DNA of 64,000 nt, from contig VXAI01000158.1 in NCBI GenBank assembly GCA_013399305.1, positions 357,206 through 421,205 of the forward strand, given 5' to 3'. This stretch comes from Rostratula benghalensis. Taxonomy: Eukaryota > Chordata > Aves > Charadriiformes > Rostratulidae. Of the stretch, positions 47,036-58,843 are shown in pieces; positions within the stretch are counted from its first letter, which is position 1; every line of letters starts with the position of its first letter. Under the pieces are notes generated by a model. The model was not told where the DNA came from. It worked only from the letters and a program-made list of their open reading frames with translations, and did no database searches. A program made the translations under genes and the position numbers.

Positions 47036-48269
47036 ACATGTCAAAAAGGTTTTGATTTTAGCCATGCTGGTTTATGTAATGAAAACACAATATGTTGTCA
47101 CAGTGCTTTCAGCTCCATCTAGATGAGAGACAAGCTTAAAAAACTGTAATAAAAACTATCCTCGTCCATCAAGTTCTCATCAATCTACATTAGGACTTAA
47201 GTGTCTTTGTCTTTGCTTTAACTAGAATGCAAATTGCATGTTTGCATCTGAACTGTTTAAGAATTACAGCTTGGGGACACAAACAAGCTACCATGGGCCA
47301 GATGGGCTGCTGCAGATGACTGTATTTCCTGCAAGTCAGATACAATGCCACACAGCTTAGCTCACAGTGAAAGAACAACATGTTTCACTGTGTGCAAGGA
47401 CTTGATGCACAAAGGTATTGGATGCTGCAGGTGAGGATTGGAAGTTGTCTCCAAAAAAATGACTAGCTTTAATAGGCTCCAGACTAAGATGTCCAAATTT
47501 AGTGCTCCTATGTATCCAAGCTTCTGTTATAGTCAATGTGCACGTGGTCAGCTGGGAAGATGTGGAGTAGACAACATACTGGACCTTTGGCTACTACTCA
47601 GGCAGGCTATATTGGTAGTCCATAGAGAGGATCATTTGCAGATAACATCTTATACCACTTATCTTCGGACACCTGGTTTAGAATCTGCCCCATAACTTGG
47701 TACAATGCAATATATATATCTCCCTGTGTTTTTGGTGGAGCCGAACCTGATATATGGATCAAGGATCAGCTGCAGTAATAACTTTTTCAAGTACTTTTAA
47801 CACATGTGCTGTGTCTAGGTAGTGGCTCCAGGCAAAATACTGCACTCCTTTTCTACTGCTTTTTGAGACTGAGTGTTGAAAAGTACTCTGACTATGTGGT
47901 TATTGATGCAGTGTGCTGGATGGAGACTGGACACTTCTAGGTATCTACGTAGGTGTCTGTGTTCCCACCGTAGTTAGAGGATACAAGATTGATGTGGTCA
48001 GTGTAACCAATGGAGTCCAGTAAATGCTTCAGCTTATACTAAATATATACATATTATGTGATTCAGCTGCCTTGCACCACCTGAGGTATCCTAAAGTTTC
48101 TTAGTAGTACCATCTTAACGTATCTCACGTGTTGGTCCAGCAGGTCCCATGTTCCATTTAGCAGCCCTTGTGTGTTACTCTTGGCTAGCCAAGGCATTTC
48201 ATGCCATGAAATAGATCTCCACTATCTATAATGTGATCTTAGTGACCTACTCATAGATGTCTGTATTTA
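47036..48269. other. Unique non-coding DNA
   Basis: No recognised feature. The 85-codon plus frame at 47438-47695 has no family resemblance that I can see. Confidence 0.45.
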
Positions 48270-48720
48270 TCTTAACCTCAGAATTAGTCTCACCCTGTGG
48301 ATATACTCAGTGTCTATCGCAAGCAGCCTGTTTCTCTAGGAGGTGGCTGTAAGGAACCGTGTGGAAAGCCTGGGAGAAATCCAGGTAGACAGTGTCCACT
48401 GCCCACCACACAAAAACCGAGCAGGTTATTTTGTCATAAAAGGTGATCAGGTTTGTCAAGCACAAAGCCTTGGTGAATCTGTGCTGGCTTTTCTAAATCA
48501 TGTTTCATTTGGCTTGTGATAGCCCTAGGAAGTTTCGTTCCATAACTTTACCAGGGACTGAAGTAATACTGGTGGGTCTATACTTCCCCAGATGCTTCTT
48601 TAGGCCCTTCTTGTGGATGAGGGTGACATTAGCCATCTTCCAGTCTTCTGGGATATCCACTGATCTCCATGGCCTGTCAAGTAATACTTCCAAGCAAGCC
48701 CACAACTTTTATTAAGCAGT
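48270..48720 (-). mobile_element. CR1 LINE ORF2 fragment, reverse-transcriptase domain
   Basis: The minus-strand frame at 48505-48705 reads PEDWKMANVTLIHKKG, then GKYRPTSITSVPGKVME: the CR1 RT fingers motif (normally EDWK.ANV.PIFKKG....YRPVSLTSVPGK.ME). Further along the minus strand (48270-48500) the palm region follows with frameshifts, including a degenerate FLDFSQAFHTV-like block near 48370-48400. The 3' end is missing, so this piece is an internal fragment, unlike the tails elsewhere. It is not functional. Confidence 0.88.
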
Positions 48721-49148
48721 AGAGGTCCCAGATGCTCTCAGAGTTTCCAACTATTCTCTCATTACCTTGCACCAAAGGATAGGGACATTATGATGCTTAT
48801 TGTTCCTCAGACCAATTTCCAAGCTGGTGCTGCAGGAAAATGTTCTTTTTATTTACCATTCCTGCAGTCATTTGAAGGAGTAATTCAAAGCCTTTAATCC
48901 AAGTCAAGCTACAGGTCAGAGTTGAGAAATGGTTTATAGCTGCAATATTTTTTCCCCTGTGTGCTTCAAATAAAGAAAAAAAGAACCCCCCCAAAATACA
49001 CTCTTCTACCTTCCCACCGCTATCCACAAATTCTTTTCTCATTTTCAAAATGGTTTGATTTGATTTCCTTGAAATATTGCAACACACACAAAAAATTTCT
49101 CCCCAGCTGAGAACTTTTTATATCAAGTTTCAGCCCTTCTGCTGTTGC
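48721..49148. other. Unique non-coding DNA
   Basis: No recognised feature. Short minus-strand frames cover it without motifs. Confidence 0.45.
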
Positions 49149-49174
49149 TTTTTTTTTTTTTTTTTTTTTTTTTT
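49149..49174. repeat. Poly(T) run, 26 bases
   Basis: Uninterrupted T homopolymer (poly(A) on the minus strand). A minus-strand retrocopy would place its body to the right of a T-run, at lower minus-strand distance, but I do not recognise a processed-gene body in 49.18-49.6 kb. Confidence 0.95.
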
Positions 49175-51839
49175 CAGAAAAAGTTACAAAACCTTGAAAA
49201 AGGGAGGGTTTATAATGAAAGTGCTGGCAGGGCCTTAGCTGTAGCATTTCCAGATGTGCTGTTGCAATTAGGGCTGGCTGAATAGAGTTGGATAAAATCA
49301 AGAATGACCCAAAGTCTTTGTCAAAGCCTTGAAATGAACCTGGAAGTCTTTAGGGGCGGTTGAAAAGTTTTGTTGCCTTTTTATCTGTGTTTTGAGGGGA
49401 TGCTATATCCCATCTTGAGATGGAATTGAATGTGAAGAATGTTTCGGTGGAACAGCGCTTCTGCTTCCTGTCACAGGTAAAATGGGAAACACAGAGGCAT
49501 TCAAAACCAGGTTCTCCCTTCTCCAACGTCACCAGTTTGCAGTTCCTTGCCTCAAACACCTCCATATTTTGGAAACCTTTTAGCTATGTAAGAAACCAAA
49601 CCAAGACTCTTGGATTTGCATAATTTGAGAGTTTGCATCCAAATTTGACTCTGGATTAAAGCTCTGCAGTACAGGCTCATCTCACAATAACTGAAGGATC
49701 TTATTATGGCATCAGAGATGCACAAACACACATCTCAGTTAAGGCTATCGGAGTCCCAAATGTGTACCCACAGCTAGGCTCACTGATTTTTATATTTTTC
49801 TTGGGTTTTCACTTCCTTCTTTGAGTCTGAAAAGGAAAACCAGTATCTTCCCAGAAGGTGCCCTGGGGTTACTGCAGTGGGTTTCCTGCTCTGCAGTTCA
49901 TACAGACACGTAGCATGGGGCCTTGGGAGAGATGAGTGGCCTGATGGAGCAGAGCTTGTCTTTGTCCTTTGGAACAGCGGCACTATCTTTCATATGGGCT
50001 TTGCATATAAAATTTTGCAGAAAGCAAGAAAACCAAACCAATTCATGTCAGAGGTAACAATAATAGCCGGGGAGAGCCAAGCAATCTTCAAACATGTATC
50101 TGAAAACAGAGAAGGTTTCTCATACCTGAGTTTGTTTTTCCATGCTGTCGCCTTGACTTGAAGTTTGAATCCCCTGCTTAGATTTCCAGCAGGATTCTCC
50201 TTCCGTGGCACACCATTTACTCAGTGAGAAAAACACATCCCAGCAGGCTTTTGAGTTTTCTGAGTTTTATGTGACATGCTACTCTTAATACCCATTTTGA
50301 ATCCATGTCTCTGCTTAGCTAAGATCTTTTGTTTTCTTCTAACACCCAGTGGCCCAACTCTCCCATTATTGAATAGCTGTATATATTAAAAAGAAAATTA
50401 GGAAGTAAGACCTCTCCAAGAACACCCAGGTGCTGAGGAAGTTATATTTGTGCCTCCAGAGGTGGCATATTTTCCTCCTCAGATGATACCTGATCTAGTG
50501 TTATGGTATTGTGTTAACCGAGCATTATAGTGCTCAGAAGAGCCACAGCTCAGATGAGACGTAAATCTGAGATCCTGCCTGCTTCCAAGCAAGTACTTCA
50601 AGCAGGAGGAAATTTGTGGGGAAGGCAGTAGGGATGACAAGGAATGGAAGGGAACAGGGATCTATTTATCATACTGTAAGCTATCCGTTACCAGAATTCT
50701 TCAGGAAAGATTTTTTTCCTTTTTTACGGATGTTCTAAAAATACTGCTCCCTAACCTCATGCTCCAATCTGCCCTAAGTGTAAAAGACTCTTTCTGGTTC
50801 TGTGTTATCTTCTCAGTTGTGATTATGAGCGTAGAAATAGAAGTGAGAGCTGAAAGCTGTTGGACTTCTTGCTTTCCAGCACATGCCAAGCATGATCATG
50901 TGTGGTACCTGGCCAATCCTATGTGGCCATCAAAGTAATGGGACCCCATCACCTCTTGAATCTGCCCATCACAATTACATTGCACTAGCTCTCATCTCGG
51001 TGTCTTCAAAGACATCCCAGCTTGGCAGCTCAGGTCCTCAGTGGTGGGGAAGGATTAATTTTGCTAGAAAATATCTGCCTTGCAGAGCTGACAAAGAGGT
51101 TGCATGCCTCCAGATACGTGAAAAACACACAAATCCTCTAGGATTTACTTCTGGGCAGCATTTATCAAACCAAGGAGAAAGCTGGGTCTTTGAATCCCTG
51201 CCATTTTAAAGCTCTGAAGATTATTTCTGGTTACTGAAGGTTGACCTCTGCATTTCAAGTTGGAGCCTGTACTCCCTGGCCTAAATCTAAACCAGTCTGT
51301 TGCGTAGATGTGGTTTTCTGCCAGGGTCAGCAATGGCTTAAATCCATGCCCAGCTCAGTAAATTGGAAATGGCAGAAGAAGATTCTAGGGTGGTGGCCTG
51401 AGAGGAAGATGAATGCATCAATCGCAGATAATTGCTGCTCTTTTTGAAAAAATTAGGATGTCTTGAACCTGTTTTCATGTATTAATATATTTTCTGTGTT
51501 AGGCTGGAGATAAGGCTACATGATTAAAATGGTTCCCTTCAGCTTCAAATATCCATGTAGGGTTTGCAAAATTGGTTAGCTGTGATTGAAGAGTGTTTTG
51601 GAAATCTCCAGGGGAAAATATTGCAGCTTAGAGAACCACTTGTGTTTATTCAGGATATAATGAATGGACAGTACAAATACTTTGTAGAATAAGCCCAAAA
51701 CCCTGTATTTGGGTAGCAATGCATATTCTAGTTTAAAAGTATGTTGGTTGGGGTTTTTTTAATGTTTTTTTACTTGGATAATCATCTGGGTTGGATTACA
51801 ATAAAGTAGAGGAAAGAGATGAATAATGACAATTAGCAA
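49175..51839. other. Unique non-coding DNA
   Basis: No recognised gene or repeat. The frames at 49877-50161 (plus, 94 codons) and 50883-51209 (plus, 108 codons) show no domain or signal. Confidence 0.45.
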
Positions 51840-52475
51840 GCTGGTCCTCTGACCACCACTAAACTCAAAACAAGATGAACTACAAATGTTCTAGAAATCG
51901 CAAACCTGCTTCATGATTCAAGTCATTAATGAGAATATTGTACAGAGCCAGATCAGATGCTTGGGGAAAACTAAAGGATTTATATTTCCACTCTGACTGC
52001 TGCTATTACTAACAGCTTTGTCACTATGAACAGGAGCACACCCAGTTTATTGTAGTCCTATCTACATCATGTTTCTTTAGGTTGTTCATGAGAAGTTCAT
52101 ATAAGAAGATGTCAAAAGCCTGATTAAAGTCTAGACATGACGTACAGATTTTTAGACTATTATAAATGCATATTTAATTTTCTTGTTTGATTTATTGTTG
52201 CAAATTCTTCTCAAATATATTCTTTAATTTTCTATGATTTTACAAATTGAAATATAAATCTTTTCAGGCTTCATTTTAATGAAGAAAAGTATATTTAAGA
52301 TTCTGAGTTTTTTCCTGAGAATTGATGTTGAGCCAACTGATACACAAGTGTCAAAGTCTTCTTCATCCTCCTTTTTTCAAAGTTAGGCACTCAATTTGTC
52401 TCTAATCTCACCTACGTTTCAGGAGTTACTGGAGATAATATCTAATAGCTGTTGTCTCACACTTTGCTACTCCCG
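51840..52475 (-). mobile_element. L3/CR1-like LINE RT remnant
   Basis: Plus-strand text AAGTCATTAATGAGAATATTGTACAGAGCCAG, TTCATGAGAAGTTCATATAAGAAGATGTCAAAAGCCTGATTAAAGTC, CAAAGTTAGGCACTCAATTTG and GAGATAATATCTAATAGC matches in order the reversed RT region of old amniote CR1/L3 LINEs. An AT-rich stretch at 52150-52270 is more degraded or inserted. Confidence 0.75.
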
Positions 52476-52569
52476 AACTTTCTGGAACGAACTGGATAAA
52501 ATTTCATGCCTATTATAACTGTGCTTCTAAATTTCTTTTCTTGGGGACCAAATAAAAGATTAATACCTG

Positions 52570-52760
52570 CATAACAAAATAATAATAACAACAACAGATA
52601 ACATTACTGGTGCTTTCTATTTTTCATGTTCTTTATATATTTTAGTAGATTATTATCCTAATAGTGCTTGCTAAGTAGAAAAGTAGTATCATCAAATAAT
52701 GATCTGACTTGTTCCTTCTCACAGGAAGAGAGATGAAGCCTAGAATAGACTTTCAAAGTC
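52570..52760 (-). mobile_element. Decayed MIR-type SINE
   Basis: AATAATAATAACAACAACAG, then TATATATTTTAGTAG, ATTATTATCCTAATAG and CACAGGAAGAGAGATGAAGCC follow the reversed MIR tail and core in order but with strong decay. It lies on the minus strand. Confidence 0.45.
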
Positions 52761-53369
52761 CCTGAGTCCTACGCCTGCATTTTCTCCCAAAATAGTTGTA
52801 TTGAACTGTTTTATTTGAGGCAAAAGAGCTCAGCATTAAGTTAATGGCTCTTGCTGAAGTCAGCTGCTTCATCAGCAATGCTGAGTGCATTCAAAGCCTT
52901 GATTCTTGATTTTGGTGGTTTTATACCCATATAATATGTATGTACATATACACCATGTCAAAAAGAAGGACTTAGGCCTTTCTACTTCTCTTGACTCATG
53001 ACACTAGTATCTGTGATCCATTTCCTATAGGCAAGATGATGCAACCACCTTGGTTTTTAGGTAAAGGAATTTAATAATATGGGTATGACCAGAGTGTGTC
53101 AGTTAATCTCGGGGTCAGAATGTGCCCTAGCACTATTTGGATTATATAGGCCCTTAGTGCTGCTAATTTGGCAGGAAGTACAGTGGATCCAGGTTTTCAC
53201 TATTGGAGAATGATAGGAAAATGTCAAAGACAACCTTGGATTTGGCTAAGCAAAGGATGTTGTGCCAAACTGCATGTTGGACCTGGAGCATCAGATGAGC
53301 ATCGGCTGATCTGGCCAAATGACTCCTGGGACAACTTGTTCATTCAATGTTAGCCAGAGTATTCACTTG
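52761..53369. other. Unique non-coding DNA
   Basis: The left part shows nothing recognisable. The part from about 53160 may be the 5' continuation of the CR1 RT remnant that starts clearly at 53370. Confidence 0.4.
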
Positions 53370-53645
53370 CCCCACTCAACTAATAGGACCACTGGGCTCA
53401 TGGAATGAAGGTCATCAACAGGAAGTGCAATAGGTAGCCAGTGGCTCACACTTTCCTTCATGGGTCAATAGTGGAACAGACACTGTTGAACATCTTCATT
53501 AATGAATTTGAAGATGGGACAGAGAGCGCCTCAGCAAGATGACAGACAACATGAAACTAGGGAAAGTGACTAGTATAGTGGACAGCCATTCAATAGCATC
53601 TTGACAGGCTGGATGACAAGTTGTACTTGAGTCTGTGACATACCC
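53370..53645 (+). mobile_element. CR1 LINE RT palm fragment, plus strand
   Basis: Sense text CATGGGTCAATAGTGGAACAGACACTGTTGAACATCTTCATTAATGAATTTGAAGATGGGACAGAG gives NIFINEFEDGTES, the CR1 NIFINDLDDGTE motif. It is followed by GACAGACAACATGAAACTAGGG, the place of the catalytic FADDTKLG box, which here reads TDNMKLG after a frameshift. The second catalytic Asp is lost. It is an inactive fragment of a CR1 inserted in the plus orientation. Confidence 0.85.
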
Positions 53646-53739
53646 TTCCAGCAAGGGTCTCTTTCAATGGACACTACTCTGTCAGCACAGTAGGCTGTTG
53701 CAGCTTGAAGTCTTCTAAAGTTTTTATTTTTAATTGTAT

Positions 53740-53830
53740 GGGGGCTTGGGGAATTTGGGGGGGTTTGGGTTTGGTTTTTTGGGTTTGGTTTTTTTTGTTT
53801 TGGTTTTTTTTTTTTTGTTTGTTTGTTTGT
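53740..53830 (+). repeat. G/T-rich tract with canonical G-quadruplex
   Basis: G-runs of 5, 4, 7 and 3 (53740-53744, 53748-53751, 53757-53763, 53767-53769) are joined by CTT, AATTT and TTT. The tract continues with GGGTTTGG and TTTG repeats to about 53830. It sits about 95 bp downstream of the CR1 palm fragment. Confidence 0.85.
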
Positions 53831-54790
53831 TTTAAATTGAATCAACCTACAGAAATATTTGGATAAGGACTTCAATGTTTCATGAGAGTTTGGCTCTAGA
53901 TATATTTTGAAAATGAGGGATGGGAGTGTATTTGTTCCATGTTGTCTCTTCCTTGTGGAAATCTTGAAGGACACCCCAACATAAATGATTTTCTGGTATG
54001 AGGGTTCTTCAGGACTTTGCTTGGTTGTTCCTGCACTGAGCCCAAATGTTTGTGGTTGGGAATCATTTACCACTGGGAGTCATGGGCTTTTGGAACTGAG
54101 AAAGAAAGGGGGAATGACAGAGGTGGGGACAGAAGGGGGGGTGTCAATGGAGTAAAGTTTCTCAACAACAATCCAATGTTTAGATGAACCTGGAAACAAG
54201 TTCTGCTCATCCTTTCTACTCCTGCTTGCAATACATTTCCCTTGAAGTGTGGATAAATTGATAGATTTTGCAAATTTTCATGGCTTCTAAGGTGTATGGA
54301 AGTTAGTGACGGGAACTATGCAATAAAAACTGGACTCTCCAGTGTATAGTTACATTAAAAATGTTGCTGTTTGTGAAGGCAAAGATATATTTTTTAAATA
54401 TGAGAGAAGAATTTAGTACTTGTGAATGGAGTGACAGCAGATAGGGATTATGAATATGCAAAGTGGAAGTCTCACTTGAGATATAGTTTGAAGACCTGAC
54501 TACTGTTGGCCAAGTAGCTTCTCATATTTCCTACCACACTAGCCCAGACCGACTGCAATCTTGCCCATTAACACAACAACTTTGCTGAAGGGGAAACACA
54601 ATGAGGGCAGAATTTCAAATGGTTTCAAGGTGCTGGTAACTTTTACAAACTGCACAGGCACCTTTTAGTAGTTAAAGGACGTGTTTATTTCTTGCAGTAT
54701 TGGTTTGATTAAAACTGTTCCTCCTGCAAGTATGTAAAAGGTGGCTTTAAAACAGTGCCTGAACACCTGCAGGTCTAGAGGTATGAAATC
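53831..54790. other. Unique non-coding DNA
   Basis: No recognised gene or repeat. Confidence 0.45.
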
Positions 54791-54794
54791 AGAG

Positions 54795-54955
54795 TCACAG
54801 AATTGTCAGAGTTGGAAGGGTCCTCTGGATATCATCTAGACCAACTCTCCTGCTAAAGCTGGATTGCCCAGAGCACATCACTCAGGACTGTATCCAGGTG
54901 GGGCTTGAAGGTCTCTAGAGAAGGGGACTCCACACCCTCTGGGTGGGAAAAGACC
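54795..54955 (-). mobile_element. CR1 LINE 3' end with ORF2 C terminus
   Basis: GAGTCACAGAATTGTCAGAGTTGGAAGGGTCC at the left edge is the reversed CR1 3' tip. The minus-strand frame from about 54950 gives GVESPSLETFKPHLDTVLSD, then VLWAIQL and stop at 54853, which is the conserved CR1 ORF2 C terminus (...SLEIFKTRLDTVLSDVLW..). It represents a different subfamily from the 6.06, 15.1 and 55.9 kb copies. Confidence 0.9.
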
Positions 54956-55944
54956 AGGGTTGGGCGTGCCATGGAATATAGGGGTCTGCTGGGTACACTT
55001 ATGATGTCGAGGCCCACACATCCATCTGAGGATGTCATGGTTACATGTATGAGGCCATACTGCCAAGACTGATAACTCTCAACCTTCAGAGACCCCTCAG
55101 GGTTACTGACAACAAACAGAGAGGCAGCCTGACCCTGAATCATTTTACCTGCTGAATAGCTCCACCATGTAGATGTCAGCACCTGAGCCAAGTTCCCATT
55201 ATGGTCCTGGGAGATAAAATAGGTGCCTGAAAGGCATATCTCATGTCAAGTTAGTCATCAGCTGTCATAAGTCTTTCTCTCTCTTAGGTGATGATCTTTT
55301 GTGGGACTCTGTCTCAGCTGTTGCTGCAGCACATGAAGATTGTGTCAGAAGATTGCCAACACACCAGTGGGAACATCTCCAGATGATACTACATGGTCAA
55401 ATACGTGGCTGTATCTAGCTGATAAATAGCTTTGATAATTACAGACAACATCTTCCTGTGTTGAAAGGAAATCCTCAGTCACAAATCCTGACAGAATATG
55501 TTTAAAATCAGAATAAAGCCGCTGGGTGATAGTGAGATAAAATGGATTTTGAGCTGACCTCTTCAGGAGAGATCAGTTTGATTTTTCTGTTGTAATGTCT
55601 CCTGGTGACAGACAACCCATATGAAATTTTAAGTGGATGATACTTGCCCAGGTGCTGACGACCCTTTTGATGTAGAATCTTCTGTTTTGCCTCCACCAGC
55701 TGCATCACCCCTCTAGGTACTGAATTACACAATATTGGCCTTTATCTTACAAGTTAACAGGCTGATCTTCGTAGATCTTTGATGAAAGATCACAGCTGGT
55801 GTTGAAGCATGCAGTGGCGTTGCTAATTGTGTCCACAATGAGATCCATCAAGGTAATTTGTGAGTTAATGTCGCATTAAGACACTGTGTTAGAAAATTGT
55901 GTGGTGTCATATACTTTCTATGAAAGTTTTAGGAATGAGATGTT
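54956..55944. other. Unique non-coding DNA
   Basis: No recognised repeat or gene. It includes a 74-codon minus frame at 55508-55732 that begins MCNSVPRGVMQLVEAK and has no family match known to me. Confidence 0.45.
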
Positions 55945-56190
55945 TATAGAATCACAGAATCATTCAGGTTGGAAAAGACCCTTGGGAGCATCGAGTCCAA
56001 CCACCAGCCCTACTCTACAAAGTTCTCCCCTACACCATATCCCCCAACACCACATCTAAATGACTCTTCAACATATTCAGGGATGGGGACCCAATCACCT
56101 CTCCCTGGGCAGCCCATTCCAGGGTCTGACCACTCTTTCTGTGAAAAATTCTTTCCTAATGTTCAGCCTAAACCTACCCTGTTGCAGCTT
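55945..56190 (-). mobile_element. CR1 LINE, 5'-truncated 3' end
   Basis: ATAGAATCACAGAATCATTCAGG, then TTGGAAAAGACCCTTGG, CGAGTCCAACCACC, CACCATATCCCCCAACACC, CTCCCTGGGCAGCCC, TTTCTGTGAAAAATTC and CCTACCCTGTTGCAGC. It is the same subfamily as 6.06 and 15.1 kb, with about 245 bp kept and minus orientation. Confidence 0.93.
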
Positions 56191-56640
56191 ATGTTGCTGT
56201 TATGTGCAACATTTTGAGGTCTAAGAATGATTTTTAGGATGTCAATAAACGATGCATTACAAAGGGGATATTAAATATATGTTAGTTCTTTGATCTGTGA
56301 AACAATTATGTCCAGCCCAGAAATCTTTGAAAGGGTCAGATTGTGCAACAGATCTTGGGCTGGTGCTGTCTGGGTTGCAACAAACCCAAAGTGCAGTGAT
56401 AGGCAGAAGTATCATGTAGGGCAAAACACCATGGGAACGTGCACGTGTGTTGGTGAATCTCCTCAAAGATATCATGACAAGATAAAAACGTAAACAGTAT
56501 CAGGCAAGCCTTGGTTCAGTGCTCAGCTCAGTGGTTCACACTCAGATTTGTGTCCAAAACATCAAACCCAAAAAATGTTTCAGCTTGTCACACCAGGCCA
56601 GCTTTCCTCTTCTTGGTAGCACAGAAGAAACCTAGCAATT
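56191..56640. other. Unique non-coding DNA
   Basis: No recognised feature. Confidence 0.45.
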
Positions 56641-56847
56641 TCAGCAGTTAAGCCAAAAACATCTGCTGCAGCATCCTTTGTTGTTGAAACCTCCTGCTCC
56701 TCGCAGCATAATGTCTTCCCTGCTCCTATAAAATCCCATGTCCAAGGGCTGACTGGAAACATATGGCACAATCCCTTGTACATATGAATTTAACACAAGA
56801 ATAAAGATCAGAACCAAGGCCAGGCTGATTGTCTGATCCATTTGCAT
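56641..56847 (-). CDS. Candidate 68-residue Cys-rich secreted microprotein, unidentified
   Basis: From the ATG at 56847 (another Met follows two codons later) the frame gives a hydrophobic segment at residues 7-19 (ISLALVLIFILVL) ending NSYVQG, which looks like a cleavable signal peptide. A hydrophilic part follows (YRSREDIMLR at 40-49), and the tail GCCSRCFWLNC has cysteines at 59, 60, 63 and 68. The CFWxxC end recalls the urotensin-II core (CFWKYC), but the Lys and Tyr are replaced, no dibasic cleavage site precedes it and no residue follows the last Cys. No TATA box or splice context is firm. A frame of this size can occur by chance. Confidence 0.15.
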   Translation of the reverse strand: MQMDQTISLALVLIFILVLNSYVQGIVPYVSSQPLDMGFYRSREDIMLRGAGGFNNKGCCSRCFWLNC

Positions 56848-56856
56848 ACCTTTCAC

Positions 56857-58843
56857 TTAGAAACTTGCTGAAAGCTTCTCCAAATTTTCCGTCACACCAG
56901 AGGTGATGCTTGGAGCTGTATAAATGTGTAGAAAGAGAGACACCCTGACCCTAAAGGATTGCTAGTGTAAAGGAACCAGACAGATGGAAAAAGAAGGTGA
57001 CTCCAGAGTCCCTCTCATTTCATCTCGTTCAGGCTACCAGCTGCTCCCTGTGTCCCTGCACTTTCCCTTTAGGTCTCTCTGCCTCTTGCATAAGACAGTG
57101 TTATTTGGAGCAAGGACTATTTTTTCTGTTCTGTGTTTGCACAAGTCCTGTTTTAACAACTTTCTGGTTTGGGTGTAAGGGTGCTAAGGGCAATAACAAT
57201 AATACCACTAGTAAAAATTACCCTATTTTCTAATTTTGCACTTTAAACTTGAAGTCATCTTTCTGGGCTCAGCTCATATTTGTGGGAGCTCAGTTATTTA
57301 AAAAAAAAAAATAAAAAATTTCCAGATAAATTGGCCCTTTTCCCATTTGCTTCATCCAGCCAACGACTAGCTCACAAATCACTTGGTCAGACAACCTGCT
57401 TCACCACTTCCAAGAAGAAACCAAGGCCCAGTGAACATGTTATCAGGCCGAATGCTATTACCTTCGTGAATTCATGGCGATGGGTAGGCTAGAAATTTTT
57501 TCAGTCCTGTACTGAAAGCCTGAGGGTGGCCATTGAAATCACACCATCGTTTTCAGCAGGTTCCGGCACCTCCGGCATCTGCAGAGAAATTCATTTGGCC
57601 AAAATGCAGAACGGGAAAGGGTGTGGAGAAAGGAAATAATAACTGCAGCAGCTATCAGTACCTCTGCCATTTGCATGCTGGAGCCACTCCAAATAACTTT
57701 GCCCCTTTTGGAAGTCGCTGTTTACTCCAGTTGCTTTGTACTGCACTAACGGCTCCAATAAATTCCATGTGATTCCTAGGGCTCAGGGTGGCTGTCATCT
57801 GAGTTTATGAATGTGAGATTTGTTTGGCTCCCTCTGCGCCTCCCCGCTCCATGAGTGATTGGGGTTAGAAAGTGCGATTATATTTGGGCAGAGGGAGAGA
57901 GAGATGCTGCGAGACAGCAAACTGAACAGACCTTGTGAATATTTATTTATATTTTTTTTTAAGTGGAAGGCAGTTGTATTTATGTGCAGTTATAAAACAG
58001 AAAAGATATTGGGTTCTGGTGCAGGAATTATATACTAACTCCAAAAAATGTATACAGTATGAGCTTATAATAGAAACTTATTCCAGCAGAATCATTTTTT
58101 TTTTTCAACAAACATGTAGATTGGCATGTGGAGCATGCTGTGCTGAAGAGATCGAAGCTTGATTGTGGTTTCATATCTGGCATTCCTGAGTGAGCGGAGA
58201 ACTGTGGTCCTTATTCATAGTATTTTGGGCTGGGGGTAGGAGAGGGGATGCTGCCATGCAGAATGGTTTTTGGTTTTGCAAGGGATGAGAAGCCAGAGGA
58301 GAAGTAAGTTCCACTTTCCCTCATCTTAACTCCTCTGCTCTCTGTGGGTCTTTCGGATGTGGCAGCGTTGAGGTAAAATGCCAAGAGAAAGTGGAAAATT
58401 TTGCCCTAAATCATATCAAACCAAATGATCTGATAAAGTAGGCTTAATGCATGCAATTCATTATGATAACATGGGAGCAGGCTCTTCCATTTCCATGGGT
58501 TGTTTGGGCTTCACATGAGGGAATCAGGAATGTGATTAGTTTATTCCATCCTGGAGGAGACCATAATGTTGTATGGTTAGGGATTTCAGGAGGATGAGGC
58601 ATTTTCAGCTTTGTCCTCTGAGGTTTTGCAAGACAGGCCTTATGAAAAAGGTGACACTTCTAATTTGTGTTAAAAAACCCCCTCTGTTGTGCCAATACAC
58701 TGCTGTAAAGGGTCATAAGGTTGTCATAAAACACACGATCTGTCAGCTGATGAAGAGCCTTGTAGACATCATATAAGCCAAGCTGGCATCACTATAAATA
58801 AAAAAAAATTGTATGGTTATGTTAAGTACTGTCTTTTTTTCAG
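56857..58843. other. Non-coding DNA; 57.53-57.92 kb of conserved-element character
   Basis: No gene recognised. The stretch 57530-57920 is of even complexity, holds several CpGs (ATCGTTTTC, TCCGGCACCTCCGGC, GTCGCTG, AACGGC, CCCCGCTCC) and shows no repeat signature. A donor-like GAGAAGTAAGTT sits at 58300-58311 on the plus strand. Confidence 0.35.

Noticed and set aside
53570..54073. 167-codon minus-strand open frame
   Set aside because: Its middle translates the G/T tract (Lys/Pro/Asn/Gln runs) and its end overlaps a CR1 fragment on the other strand.
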